Shown here: piece after piece, positions 1 to 8,352 of the stretch
How positions within the stretch are numbered: the stretch's first letter is position 1
How the letters are laid out: each line of letters starts with the position of its first letter
DNA from: Lachnospiraceae bacterium
GTDB taxonomy: Bacteria; Bacillota; Clostridia; Lachnospirales; Lachnospiraceae
Length of the DNA: 19,506 nucleotides
Reading direction: 5' to 3'
Assembly: GCA_017651385.1 (NCBI GenBank)
Contig: JAGCCY010000199.1
Location: forward strand, 1-19,506
The notes under the pieces: generated by a model
Seen by the model: only the letters and a program-made list of their open reading frames with translations
What the model was told of the DNA's origin: nothing
Database searches by the model: none
Made by a program: the position numbers and the translations under genes

Positions 1-498
1 AGACTTGACTTTGAACTTACGGATATAATCGGATTCCTTGAAGAAAAGGTAAGATCCTACGATATACCGAAGGACCTTATCCATGTTGAGATCACCGAGA
101 GTGCACTGGAAGGCGGCCGGAACATTTTAAAGGATTCCTTAGAGAGGTTAAGAGAGCTTGGCTACGGAGTATGGCTCGATGATTTCGGAGCCGGGTATTC
201 CGCTTTGAATGCTCTTAAGGACTACGAATTTGATGTTGTAAAAGTAGATATGGACTTTTTGAAGGGCTTTTATACCAACGAAAAGACAAAGACCGTGCTC
301 AATTCCGTTATAAACATGTCAAAGGAGATCGGCATGCGTACCCTTGCCGAGGGCGTTGAGACAAAGGAGATGGCGGATTTTCTGGACAGCATAGGGTGCG
401 AGAGGCAGCAGGGTTACTATTTCGGTAAGCCCATGACCAAGCAGGATATCGGAAAGAGAATAGATGACGGTATATATGTCATAGAGGAAGAGTTATAA
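1..498 (+). CDS. EAL-domain c-di-GMP phosphodiesterase, C-terminal part (5'-truncated by window)
   Basis: The reading frame is open from the first base and ends at TAA 496-498, so only about 165 C-terminal residues are present. It is the second half of an EAL domain, which hydrolyses c-di-GMP to pGpG. Visible motifs in order are HVEITES (metal-ligand Glu), WLDDFGAGYSAL (the DD pair), VVKVDMDF (catalytic-site Lys), LAEGVET and QQGYYFGKP (conserved Gln). These are the usual active-site positions in the part that is visible, so the enzyme looks catalytic. The opening RLDFELTDII resembles the EAL middle region. Whether a GGDEF or sensor domain precedes it cannot be seen. The next gene starts about 25 bases downstream with no terminator between, so co-transcription is likely. 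Confidence 0.9.
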   Translation, partial: RLDFELTDIIGFLEEKVRSYDIPKDLIHVEITESALEGGRNILKDSLERLRELGYGVWLDDFGAGYSALNALKDYEFDVVKVDMDFLKGFYTNEKTKTVLNSVINMSKEIGMRTLAEGVETKEMADFLDSIGCERQQGYYFGKPMTKQDIGKRIDDGIYVIEEEL

Positions 499-523
499 TA
501 TATAAAAAAAGGGAATGGGTGTT

Positions 524-997
524 ATGACGGATTATAACCTTATCAACGAACAGCTTTTGGGTTTTTCAAAGGCGGAAGCAAACTTTCTTCCGCTTCTTTC
601 GAATGCTTCGGCACTTTTATGGCAGGAGCTTAAAGACATCAACTGGGCGGGCTTTTATCTTATGCATAAAGGCGCCCTTCTTCTGGGTCCTTTTCAGGGT
701 AAACCCGCGTGTATAAACATAAAGATCGGAAAAGGCGTATGCGGGACCGCGGTACAGACCGATAAGGTACAAAGAGTTAAGGACGTTCACGAATTTCCGG
801 GCCACATAGCCTGTGACAGCGCATCAAATTCCGAGATAGTGATACCTCTTCACAAGGACGGGAAGATCTTCGGGGTCCTCGATATAGACAGCCCGCTCTT
901 TGACCGTTTCAGCGAAGCCGATGAAGAGGGACTTTTAAGATTTTGCCGGGTATTGGAAGAATATATAGATCTAAGCGACGTTTTTAAAGAATCATAA
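524..997 (+). CDS. msrC: Free methionine-(R)-sulfoxide reductase (GAF-domain, MsrC/YebR family)
   Basis: This 157-residue single GAF-domain protein reduces free L-methionine-(R)-sulfoxide in the cytoplasm using thioredoxin-type reductants. Family hallmarks are INWAGFYL (39-46), LGPFQGKPAC (54-63), GVCGTAV (71-77), HIACDSASNSE (94-104) and the GVLDIDS block near the end. The three family cysteines are present at 63, 73 and 97; the second and third form the catalytic and resolving pair in E. coli YebR. Length is normal. I chose ATG 524 over the in-frame ATG 515 because AAGGGA at 509-514 lies 9 bases before 524 and too close to 515. It probably shares a transcript with the upstream EAL gene and the downstream membrane protein. 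Identification rests on remembered family motifs and is firm. Confidence 0.93.
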   Translation: MTDYNLINEQLLGFSKAEANFLPLLSNASALLWQELKDINWAGFYLMHKGALLLGPFQGKPACINIKIGKGVCGTAVQTDKVQRVKDVHEFPGHIACDSASNSEIVIPLHKDGKIFGVLDIDSPLFDRFSEADEEGLLRFCRVLEEYIDLSDVFKES

Positions 998-1018
998 ACA
1001 GATCACAGGGGGTGACAT

Positions 1019-1687
1019 ATGTTCAAATTCTGGGGAGACGGCTCCGAAGCCGCCAAGCAGCTGGTCCGTTCGATTTCCGTTCGTTCAACGGAAAACTTCA
1101 ACTGGACTTTTATCTTTATCCTTGCAGTGGTGTTCTATGTGTACTGGAGCGAGATCCACAAAAAAGACTACGACAGTGTCTTTGCGGGGCTTGCGCTTTA
1201 CGGCGTCCACTGGCTCTACGAGATCTGCAACGCGATCATCGGAAAGGTTACGGGATATCCTTTATGGTCGGTAAGCAACGAGTCCACGACATTTATCCTT
1301 CTTATAGGTGTGTGCTGGGAACTTTCGATGATGTTTTCTCTTGCGGGTATCATTTCGTTTAAGATGCTTCCCGCGGACAGAAGTAAGCGTTATTTTGCAA
1401 AAGGCAATTTTAAGGGCATAAGCTGTAAGCTTATGGGTGCGATAGAGATGGCGCTTTTGTTTGCACTGTTTGAGTCATTTCTGGCCGCTACCAAAAACAA
1501 CAGCTTTATCTGGGTATATAAGTGGTGGGGCGTGATCCCCGTATTTATCACGACTTATGTGCCGTTTTTCCTTGCAAGCAATTATGTGCCCGATATGCCG
1601 AAGAAAAAGAGAAACATGTTCTTAATATGTGAATGGGCTTTAGTGGCACTTCTTTTGATAATACTGATTCCTGCGGGAGTGATATAG
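1019..1687 (+). CDS. Unrecognised polytopic membrane protein (222 aa)
   Basis: I do not recognise this family. The protein has about six hydrophobic segments: near residues 29-44 (FIFILAVVFYVYW), 53-66, 88-110, 139-155, 163-181 and 200-221. It is rich in Trp and aromatics, with a charged cytoplasmic-looking loop (LPADRSKRYFAKGNFKG) in the middle and a KKKR cluster before the last segment. No signal peptide, nucleotide-binding or metal motif is visible. The start is ATG 1019, with AGGGGG at 1007-1012 six bases upstream; the stop is TAG. It lies 21 bases after msrC and 15 bases before the nucleoside-hydrolase-like gene, so it is probably in the same operon. A transporter role is possible but unproven. 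Confidence 0.8.
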   Translation: MFKFWGDGSEAAKQLVRSISVRSTENFNWTFIFILAVVFYVYWSEIHKKDYDSVFAGLALYGVHWLYEICNAIIGKVTGYPLWSVSNESTTFILLIGVCWELSMMFSLAGIISFKMLPADRSKRYFAKGNFKGISCKLMGAIEMALLFALFESFLAATKNNSFIWVYKWWGVIPVFITTYVPFFLASNYVPDMPKKKRNMFLICEWALVALLLIILIPAGVI

Positions 1688-1702
1688 GGGTAAAAGAACG
1701 CT

Positions 1703-2584
1703 ATGAAATATAAATATGATGTTACCGAAGACAAAAAAGTAAGAGTGATCATCGATACGGACGCCGCCTGCGAGGCAGACGATCCGTTTGCGATAGTGCA
1801 TGCTCTTTTAAGTCCGAAGCTTATAGTCAAAGGGATCGTGGCAACACACTTTAACGAAGAAGGCTCGGTATATAAAAGCTATGACGAGATAGCCACGATC
1901 TTAAGTGCGATGGACTTAAATGTCCCGCATTTTCTCGGACAGCGCGGAAGCGACGATACGGAGCTTTCGGAAGGCGCGGGCTTTATCATCGCGGAAGCTA
2001 AAAAAGAAAGCGATAAGCCGTTGTTTGTTCTTTGTCAGGGTGCGATCACAAATGTTGCGGCAGCCCTTAAACGGTGTCCCGAGATAGCAGATAAAATGAC
2101 GGTCATCTGGATAGGTACTCACGGAGAGGCTCCGTACAAGGCACCTTTCAGGGAATTTAATGCGGGTAACGATATAGAGGCCGCAAACTTCGTGCTTTCA
2201 AGCAACGTTGACCTCTGGCTTGTTCCCTCGCTTGTGTATACTACCGTTCATATAGGGATAGCGGAGATCGAAAGAAGGATACTTCCCTGCGGAAAGATCG
2301 GCGAACATCTTTTTACAAATCTTGTGGATTACAACATGTCGGAACATGCAGGCTGGACAAAGGGCGAAAGCTGGTCGCTGGGCGATTCTCCCGCAGTTGC
2401 GCTCACGTTAAATCCCGATGCGGGAAGGTATAAGCTTTGCAAGGCACCTAAGGTAGCCGGCGATACATCTTCGGAAGCAGATGAAAATGCAAGGATCATA
2501 CGTATTTATACGGATATCGACTCAAGATACCTTCTTGAAGACATGATAGCCAAGCTTGAACTTTTTACCGGATCCGATATTTGA
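1703..2584 (+). CDS. Nucleoside hydrolase-like protein (IUNH fold), non-canonical active site
   Basis: The 293-residue protein matches the inosine-uridine nucleoside hydrolase fold, whose members cleave N-ribosidic bonds to give a free base and ribose. The N-terminal Ca-binding motif is VIIDTDAACEADDPFAI (16-31), the expanded form found in divergent members rather than the standard DTDPGxDDA. Other family signs are the LCQGAITNVAAAL block, FREFNAGNDIEAANFV (E151, N153, D157) and the late Asp in WSLGDSPAVAL (D228). The residue before D228 is Gly, where classical enzymes carry the catalytic His of the HDP motif. Substrate is therefore uncertain; it may not be a nucleoside. The RBS is weak (GGGG 1687-1690, 12 bases before ATG). 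It is the last gene of the 524-2584 group. Confidence 0.8.
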   Translation: MKYKYDVTEDKKVRVIIDTDAACEADDPFAIVHALLSPKLIVKGIVATHFNEEGSVYKSYDEIATILSAMDLNVPHFLGQRGSDDTELSEGAGFIIAEAKKESDKPLFVLCQGAITNVAAALKRCPEIADKMTVIWIGTHGEAPYKAPFREFNAGNDIEAANFVLSSNVDLWLVPSLVYTTVHIGIAEIERRILPCGKIGEHLFTNLVDYNMSEHAGWTKGESWSLGDSPAVALTLNPDAGRYKLCKAPKVAGDTSSEADENARIIRIYTDIDSRYLLEDMIAKLELFTGSDI

Positions 2585-2623
2585 CAAGATTAATCACAAA
2601 ATAGCAAATACATCCATTCTTAT

Positions 2624-2651
2624 TTGAATCTCCCGAGGATAAAATGATAAT
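2624..2651 (+). promoter_or_regulatory. Candidate sigma-A promoter for the phosphorylase operon
   Basis: TTGAAT (2624-2629) and GATAAT (2646-2651) form a -35/-10 pair with a 16-base spacer. Transcription would start near 2658, giving a leader of about 30 bases that carries the strong RBS of the phosphorylase. It lies in the 104-base gap after the nucleoside-hydrolase-like gene, where no terminator hairpin is visible, so read-through from upstream is also possible. Prediction only. Confidence 0.45.
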
Positions 2652-2688
2652 CGAAGAACAAAATATCATTATCCGAAGGAGATTTTTC

Positions 2689-5082
2689 ATGCAGTACGGA
2701 CATTTTGACGATGAGAACAGAGAATATGTCATAGACCGGATAGACCTTCCCACATCATGGACCAATTATCTTGGTGTCGAGAAATTCGCAACGGTCATCA
2801 ATCATACCGCGGGAGGATATTCTTTTTACGAATCTCCCGAATATCACAGGATCAGCCGTTTCCACGGCAATTCGATCCCTATGGACAGGCCGGGATACTA
2901 CGTATATGTAAGGGACAACGAGGATAAGGATTATTTCTCGATCTCCTGGCAGCCTGTGGGTAAGGACCTTAATGAGGCTAAATACACCTGTCGCCACGGC
3001 TTATCGTATACGGTATACGAATGCGAATATAAGGGTCTTAAATGCTCACAGAAGATGAGCGTTCCGATTGGTGAGAATACGCTCCTTTGGGATGTAAAGG
3101 TCAAAAATACGACAGACCGAAACAGAGACTTAAGCCTGTTTTCATATCTTGAGTTTTCATTCCACTCGATCGCGGTCGACAACCAGAACTTCCAGATGAG
3201 TCTTTATTGTGCGGGTTCTTCGTATAAGGACGGAGTTATCGAGGAAGATCTTTATTACGAGCCCGACGGATATCAGTTCTTTGCATCAAGCTTTGAGCCC
3301 GACGGTTTTGACTGTGTGAGGGATAAGTTTTTAGGCCTTTACCATACTGAGGATAACCCCGCAGCAGTAATAGCGGGAAATTGTACGGGCTCCGAGGAAA
3401 AGGGCAATAATCATTGCGGCAGCCTTCAGAAGAACATTACTTTAGCCCCCGGCGAAGAGAAGCGCTTTATCTTTATGCTCGGTGAAGGCAGAAGACCGGA
3501 AGGTTTAAGGGTCAAAGAAAAATACAGCGATCTTAAGAATGTCGATAAGGCATATGAAGATCTTAAAGCATATTGGGACAATAAGCTTAACAAGCTTCAG
3601 ATATCCACTCCAAACAAGGGTATGAACACGCTTATAAATACCTGGACACTTTACCAGTCCGAGATAAACGTCATGTTCTCAAGGTTTGCTTCTTTTATAG
3701 AAGTTGGAGGAAGGACGGGACTCGGATATCGCGATACGGCACAGGATGCAATGACGATCCCGCATTCGAATCCCGAAAAGTGCAAGGAAAGGATAGTACA
3801 GCTTTTAAACGGTCTTGTATCCGAAGGCTACGGACTCCATCTTTTCGATCCGGCGTGGTTTGAGACATCGGAAGATGAGGGCGACGGATTCAAATCACCG
3901 ACCGTTATCCCCGTTTCCGCAAAGGACAGGATCCACGGAAGAGAAGATGCCTGTGCGGACGATGCACTCTGGCTCGTGGCTTCGATCTGTGAGTACATAA
4001 AAGAGACGGGTGAGGTTTCTTTTGCCGACAGGGTCGTACCGTATGCCGATAAGGGTGAAGGAACGGTATACGAGCATATGAAGAGGATCCTCGACTTCTC
4101 CGAGAAAGAAGTCGGTGCAAACGGCGTATGCAAGGGTCTTCGCGCAGACTGGAACGACTGTCTTAACTTGGGCGGCGGCGAAAGCGCGATGGTAGAGTTT
4201 TTGCACTACTGGGCACTTAAGAATTTCATAGGTCTTTCGACCTATTTAAACCGTGTTGAAGATACAAAGCATTACGAAGAAGTGGCAGCAAAGGTAAAGA
4301 ACACCTGCGACACCGTGTTATGGGACAAGGAGTGGTACATAAGAGGTATCACAAAGAACGGCAAAAAGATAGGAACCTTTGAGGACGAGGAAGGAAGGGT
4401 CCATCTTGAGTCAAATGCCTGGGCCGTATTATCGGGTGCATCTACCGGAGAAAAGGCACAAAAGGCTATGGAGGCCGTTGACAAGTATCTTTATACAAAA
4501 TGGGGACTTTTACTTAACACTCCCGCATACACAAAAGTCGATCCTTCGATAGGATTCATCACAAAGGTTTATCCGGGGTTAAAAGAAAACTCATCGGTAT
4601 TCTCACATCCCAATCCCTGGGCATGGGCTGCGGAATGCATGCTCGGAAACGGAAATGCCGCAATGAAGTTTTACGATGCGCTCTGTCCTTACAATCAGAA
4701 CGACAAGATCGAGATAAGAGAATCCGAACCGTATTCCTACTGCCAGTTCATATACGGAAAAGATCATAAGCTCCACGGCCGTGCAAGACATCCGTTCATG
4801 ACCGGATCCGGCGGATGGTCGTATTTCTCGGCCACGAGATATATGCTCGGTATAAGACCGGATTACGAGGAACTTAAGATAGATCCGTGCATCCCTGACA
4901 GCTGGGACGGCTTTAAGGTAAAGAGAGTATGGCGGGATGCGTTCTTTGACATTGAGGTCGAAAACCCCGATCACATTGAAAAGGGCGTTAAGAAGATGAT
5001 CTTTGACGGAAAAGAAGTCGACAGGATTCCCGTATGTGAAAAGAACACGGAGCATACGGTAAAAATAGTAATGGGGAGATAA
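2689..5082 (+). CDS. chbP: N,N'-diacetylchitobiose phosphorylase (GH94)
   Basis: The 797-residue cytoplasmic enzyme should cleave beta-1,4-linked GlcNAc2 with phosphate to alpha-GlcNAc-1-phosphate plus GlcNAc. It follows remembered Vibrio proteolyticus ChbP (about 800 residues) in long blocks: WTNYLGVEKFATVI near the N-terminus, SFIEVGGRTGLGYRDTAQDA (337-356), GYGLHLFDPAWF, GLRADWNDCLNLGGGES and FSHPNPWAW. The match to cellobiose phosphorylase is clearly poorer in these blocks. Catalytic acid is Asp490 in ADWND (Asp492 in ChbP). Substrate-site R342 and D349 and phosphate-site H640, T705 and G706 also align. The start is ATG 2689, with AAGGAG at 2676-2681 seven bases upstream; the in-frame ATG 2644 lies in the predicted promoter. 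First gene of its operon, 18 bases before the mutase. Main uncertainty is exact disaccharide specificity; other phosphorylases of this GH94 branch act on related beta-disaccharides. Confidence 0.9.
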   Translation: MQYGHFDDENREYVIDRIDLPTSWTNYLGVEKFATVINHTAGGYSFYESPEYHRISRFHGNSIPMDRPGYYVYVRDNEDKDYFSISWQPVGKDLNEAKYTCRHGLSYTVYECEYKGLKCSQKMSVPIGENTLLWDVKVKNTTDRNRDLSLFSYLEFSFHSIAVDNQNFQMSLYCAGSSYKDGVIEEDLYYEPDGYQFFASSFEPDGFDCVRDKFLGLYHTEDNPAAVIAGNCTGSEEKGNNHCGSLQKNITLAPGEEKRFIFMLGEGRRPEGLRVKEKYSDLKNVDKAYEDLKAYWDNKLNKLQISTPNKGMNTLINTWTLYQSEINVMFSRFASFIEVGGRTGLGYRDTAQDAMTIPHSNPEKCKERIVQLLNGLVSEGYGLHLFDPAWFETSEDEGDGFKSPTVIPVSAKDRIHGREDACADDALWLVASICEYIKETGEVSFADRVVPYADKGEGTVYEHMKRILDFSEKEVGANGVCKGLRADWNDCLNLGGGESAMVEFLHYWALKNFIGLSTYLNRVEDTKHYEEVAAKVKNTCDTVLWDKEWYIRGITKNGKKIGTFEDEEGRVHLESNAWAVLSGASTGEKAQKAMEAVDKYLYTKWGLLLNTPAYTKVDPSIGFITKVYPGLKENSSVFSHPNPWAWAAECMLGNGNAAMKFYDALCPYNQNDKIEIRESEPYSYCQFIYGKDHKLHGRARHPFMTGSGGWSYFSATRYMLGIRPDYEELKIDPCIPDSWDGFKVKRVWRDAFFDIEVENPDHIEKGVKKMIFDGKEVDRIPVCEKNTEHTVKIVMGR

Positions 5083-5100
5083 AAGCCCAAGGAGGAGAAG

Positions 5101-6522
5101 ATGATCAAATTCGGAACAGGCGGCTGGCGCGCGATAATCGGAGATGAGTTTACAAAGGCCAACATACAGCTTCTGGCCAAGGCGGTTGCCACAAAGATGA
5201 AAGATGAAGGAGTGGCCGAAAGAGGTATAGTATTCGGTTACGACAGAAGATTTTTGTCAAAGGAGGCCATGAGGTGGGCGGCCGAGGTGTTTGCTCACGA
5301 AGGGATACCGGCTTATCTGATCAACAAATCGTCGCCGACTCCCGTTGTCATGTTTTATGTGATGCGTCATGATCTTCCCTACGGGATGATGATAACCGCA
5401 AGTCACAACCCCGCACTTTACAACGGTATAAAGGTCTTTACCGCAGGCGGACGCGATGCCGATGAGACTCAGACAAAGCTCATCGAAAAATACATAGCGT
5501 CCGAAGAAGCAAACGGACCCGTCGAATATATGGAATATGACGAGGCGCTTGAAAAGGGGATCATAAAGGAGATCTATCCGTTAAACGAATATATCGACAA
5601 CATCATATCCGCGATCAACATGGAAGCCATCAAGCAAAGAGGCTTAAGAGTCGTACTCGATCCTATGTACGGAGTAAGCGAGACATCATTAAGGATGACA
5701 CTTCAGACCGCAAGATGCGAAGTCGAGACCATACATGACAGACACGATACATTGTTCGGAGGAAAGCTTCCCGCACCGACCGCGGCCACACTTAAGCTTC
5801 TGCAGAACGAAGTGCTCGACGGCCATTATGACATCGGTATCGCAACGGACGGAGATGCGGACCGTATCGGAGTTATCGATGATACCGGAAAATTTCTGCA
5901 TCCGAATGAGATACTGGTGATCCTTTATCATTATCTTGTCAAATACAAAGGCTGGAGGGGCCCTGTTGTAAGAAATACCTGTACTACGGCGATACTTGAT
6001 AAAGTTGCTTCCGATTTCGGAGAAAAGTGCTATGAAGTGCCTGTAGGCTTTAAGCATATCTCGGCCAAGATGAATGAGACCGATGCGGTGATCGGAGGCG
6101 AATCGTCCGGAGGTCTTACCGTAAGAGGCCACATCAAGGGCAAGGACGGAATATACGCAGCGATGCTCCTTGTCGAGATGATCGCGGTAACGGGTCAAAA
6201 ACTTTCCGAAATAATTAAGGATGTTGAAGCAAAATATGGTAAAATCCAGATGGAGGAGCGGGATTACCGGTTCACCGAGGAAAAGAAGCAGGAAGTAATG
6301 AAAGTCCTTTACGAGGAAAAGAAGCTTCCGGAACTTCCGTTTGAGATAGAGAAAGTAAGCTATTTGGACGGCAGTAAAGTGTTCTTTAAAAACGGCGGCT
6401 GGATAATCGCGAGATTCTCGGGAACCGAACCTTTGATAAGGATCTTTTGCGAAATGCCGGATCCCGATGATGCCGCAAAGCTCTGCACTGTATACGAGGA
6501 GTTTTTGGGACTTAAAGATTGA
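5101..6522 (+). CDS. Alpha-D-phosphohexomutase, predicted GlcNAc-1-P to GlcNAc-6-P
   Basis: This 473-residue protein belongs to the phosphoglucomutase/phosphomannomutase superfamily, which moves phosphate between C1 and C6 of a hexose phosphate through a phosphoserine. All four active-site loops are intact: TASHNP with phosphoserine S101, metal-binding DGDADR (250-255), sugar-binding GGESSGG (332-338) and phosphate-binding RFSGTEP (438-444). The start has an excellent RBS (AAGGAGG 5089-5095) 18 bases after chbP, and no other mutase substrate is produced in the locus. I therefore infer it acts on GlcNAc-1-P from the phosphorylase. By sequence alone it resembles general bacterial phosphoglucomutases (opening IKFGTGGWRAII), not GlmM, so glucose-1-P activity cannot be excluded. 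Confidence 0.9.
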   Translation: MIKFGTGGWRAIIGDEFTKANIQLLAKAVATKMKDEGVAERGIVFGYDRRFLSKEAMRWAAEVFAHEGIPAYLINKSSPTPVVMFYVMRHDLPYGMMITASHNPALYNGIKVFTAGGRDADETQTKLIEKYIASEEANGPVEYMEYDEALEKGIIKEIYPLNEYIDNIISAINMEAIKQRGLRVVLDPMYGVSETSLRMTLQTARCEVETIHDRHDTLFGGKLPAPTAATLKLLQNEVLDGHYDIGIATDGDADRIGVIDDTGKFLHPNEILVILYHYLVKYKGWRGPVVRNTCTTAILDKVASDFGEKCYEVPVGFKHISAKMNETDAVIGGESSGGLTVRGHIKGKDGIYAAMLLVEMIAVTGQKLSEIIKDVEAKYGKIQMEERDYRFTEEKKQEVMKVLYEEKKLPELPFEIEKVSYLDGSKVFFKNGGWIIARFSGTEPLIRIFCEMPDPDDAAKLCTVYEEFLGLKD

Positions 6523-6530
6523 CTTTGTTT

Positions 6531-8351
6531 ATGGGCAGGAACAAAACCGATAACAAAATAAAAGCTTTTAAGAAGGGTAAGCATTGCTTACCCTCTTTGA
6601 AGTCTTCGCTTATTATGGTCTTTGCCGTTTCGTGGATCGTACCGCTTGCGGTCTTATCGTTCTTTATCTTTAATCAGTACAGGAACGCTTATATAAAAAG
6701 AACCGACAGACTGATGATAAATGCGGTAAATGTCTCGGGTTCTCTTATCAAATCCGATATCGACGATGCGGTATCGAAGGTATACAGAGAGTCAAGAGGC
6801 GGTGAATGGGAGAGAAGATACAATCTCATAAAAGCCGGTATAAGCACAAAGCCCGAATATGTTACATGGATGCGTTCGCAGCTTATAAGCAAATATTATA
6901 TGGATCCGCAGTTTTCATGTGTGGCTCTCTATCTGGGCGATTCACAAAAGGCCGACAGCTATTCCGGTAAAAACGGTTACGGTTTTGAAAAGTATACCGA
7001 AAAAGTCGAGCCGGCCGTCAACGAGATCCGCAAAAACAATGATGAACTTACGGTCGTTTTGGTTGCGGACAACAGGGTATATCTTATCCAGAACCTTTAT
7101 ACTTCTTCTTTTGACATAATCTACGGAACCCTGGTGACCGGACTTGATAAGGATAAGCTTTTCGAAGACATTCCGCTTGAAGAAAGAGAAAACGCGGCGG
7201 TAGTGATAAATGACGGCGACTATCTTACGGTCACAGCCGATGAGATCACCGATGAGGACAAGCTTTCGGCTCTTGAAAAGGCAGTCGTGTTTGACGGCGA
7301 TCATGAAGAACACAGAGGCGTCGAAGGCATAATCAGGAATGATTACGAGACTTTTATATACAGGGCTTCTGCGGCTTCCTACGATATAAACCTTTATTAC
7401 CTTAAGAACACAAGAGAGCTGTATTCCGAGATCATAAGGCTTGATATCATAGTGATCATCACGATACTTGCGATGATACCGTTCATGGTACTTGGATATC
7501 ACTTCATAATAAAGCATATCGACAGACCGCTTGAGAGATTTTCGGAGGCATCCGAGAAGCTTACAAAGGGACAGTTCGGTGAACTGATGCCCAAAGAGGA
7601 TATGCCCAACAGTGAGTTTAAAGAACTCGCGGGTTCTTTTAACAACATGTCCGAGCAGATAAAATACCTGTTTGAAACGGTATATGCTCACAAGATGGCT
7701 GCTAAGGATGCACAGATAGCGGCGCTTCAGGCACAGATCAATCCGCATTTTTTAAACAATACGCTTGAGATGATGAACTGGCAGGCCAGAATGTCGGGCG
7801 ATGCGGAAGTGTCGAAGATGATAGAGGCGCTCGGAACGGTGCTTGACTCAAGCATAAACCGTTCAAACGACAAGCTCGTGAGGCTTGCCGATGAATTAAG
7901 ATCTGCCGACGCATTTTTATATATAATGTCGATGCGCTTCGGACAAAGGCTGAGCGTCACAAAGGATGTGGATGAGTCGCTTCTGCAGGTCGAAGTTCCG
8001 CAGCTCATTCTTCAGCCGATCCTGGAAAATGCCATAAAGCACGGTGTTGAAAAGGTCAACACGGGTTCGGTCGATCTCCACATATTTGCCGAAGACGAAA
8101 ATATCGTCATCGATGTTATAAACAGCGGTAAAGAATTAAATGACGAAGAGATAGACAGGATCAGCAAGATAATAAGCGGTGAATATAAGACCGATAAAAA
8201 GGATCCGGGTGTGCATACTTCGATTGGAATATACAATGTCAACAAGCGTATAGAGCTTATATTCGGCGAAGAATACGGGCTTTCCGCGGGCAGGATCGAC
8301 GATGATAAATTAAGATTCCGTATGATAATGCCGAGGTTTAAGAGGGTATAG
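6531..8351 (+). CDS. YesM-type sensor histidine kinase (LytS/His_kinase family)
   Basis: The 606-residue membrane kinase has TM1 at about 27-47, an extracellular sensor region of roughly 255 residues, TM2 at about 304-327, then a HAMP-like linker. Next come the His_kinase domain with the phosphoaccepting His406 in QINPHFLNNTLE, and a HATPase_c domain with N-box ENAIKHG (N500) and a SIGIYNVNKRI glycine-box segment. This architecture is typical of YesM kinases paired with AraC-type regulators beside CUT1 sugar importers, so an extracellular or binding-protein-bound sugar signal is likely. The start is uncertain: ATG 6531 follows the mutase stop by 8 bases. An in-frame TTG at 6519 overlaps that stop and has GGGA 8 bases upstream, which would suggest translational coupling. 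Confidence 0.92.
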   Translation: MGRNKTDNKIKAFKKGKHCLPSLKSSLIMVFAVSWIVPLAVLSFFIFNQYRNAYIKRTDRLMINAVNVSGSLIKSDIDDAVSKVYRESRGGEWERRYNLIKAGISTKPEYVTWMRSQLISKYYMDPQFSCVALYLGDSQKADSYSGKNGYGFEKYTEKVEPAVNEIRKNNDELTVVLVADNRVYLIQNLYTSSFDIIYGTLVTGLDKDKLFEDIPLEERENAAVVINDGDYLTVTADEITDEDKLSALEKAVVFDGDHEEHRGVEGIIRNDYETFIYRASAASYDINLYYLKNTRELYSEIIRLDIIVIITILAMIPFMVLGYHFIIKHIDRPLERFSEASEKLTKGQFGELMPKEDMPNSEFKELAGSFNNMSEQIKYLFETVYAHKMAAKDAQIAALQAQINPHFLNNTLEMMNWQARMSGDAEVSKMIEALGTVLDSSINRSNDKLVRLADELRSADAFLYIMSMRFGQRLSVTKDVDESLLQVEVPQLILQPILENAIKHGVEKVNTGSVDLHIFAEDENIVIDVINSGKELNDEEIDRISKIISGEYKTDKKDPGVHTSIGIYNVNKRIELIFGEEYGLSAGRIDDDKLRFRMIMPRFKRV

Positions 8352-8352
8352 T

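Noticed and set aside
2581..2586. TTGACA as the -35 of the phosphorylase promoter
   Set aside because: It overlaps the preceding stop codon and no good -10 lies 16-18 bases downstream; the TTGAAT/GATAAT pair fits better.
3828..4206. Antisense open frames of about 100 codons within chbP
   Set aside because: They have no family motifs and lie opposite a strongly supported gene, so they are shadows.
2689..5082. Annotation of the GH94 enzyme as cellobiose phosphorylase
   Set aside because: Blocks such as SFIEVGGRTGLGYRDTAQDA and GYGLHLFDPAWF follow chitobiose phosphorylase and differ from remembered cellobiose phosphorylases, and nagA is in the locus.
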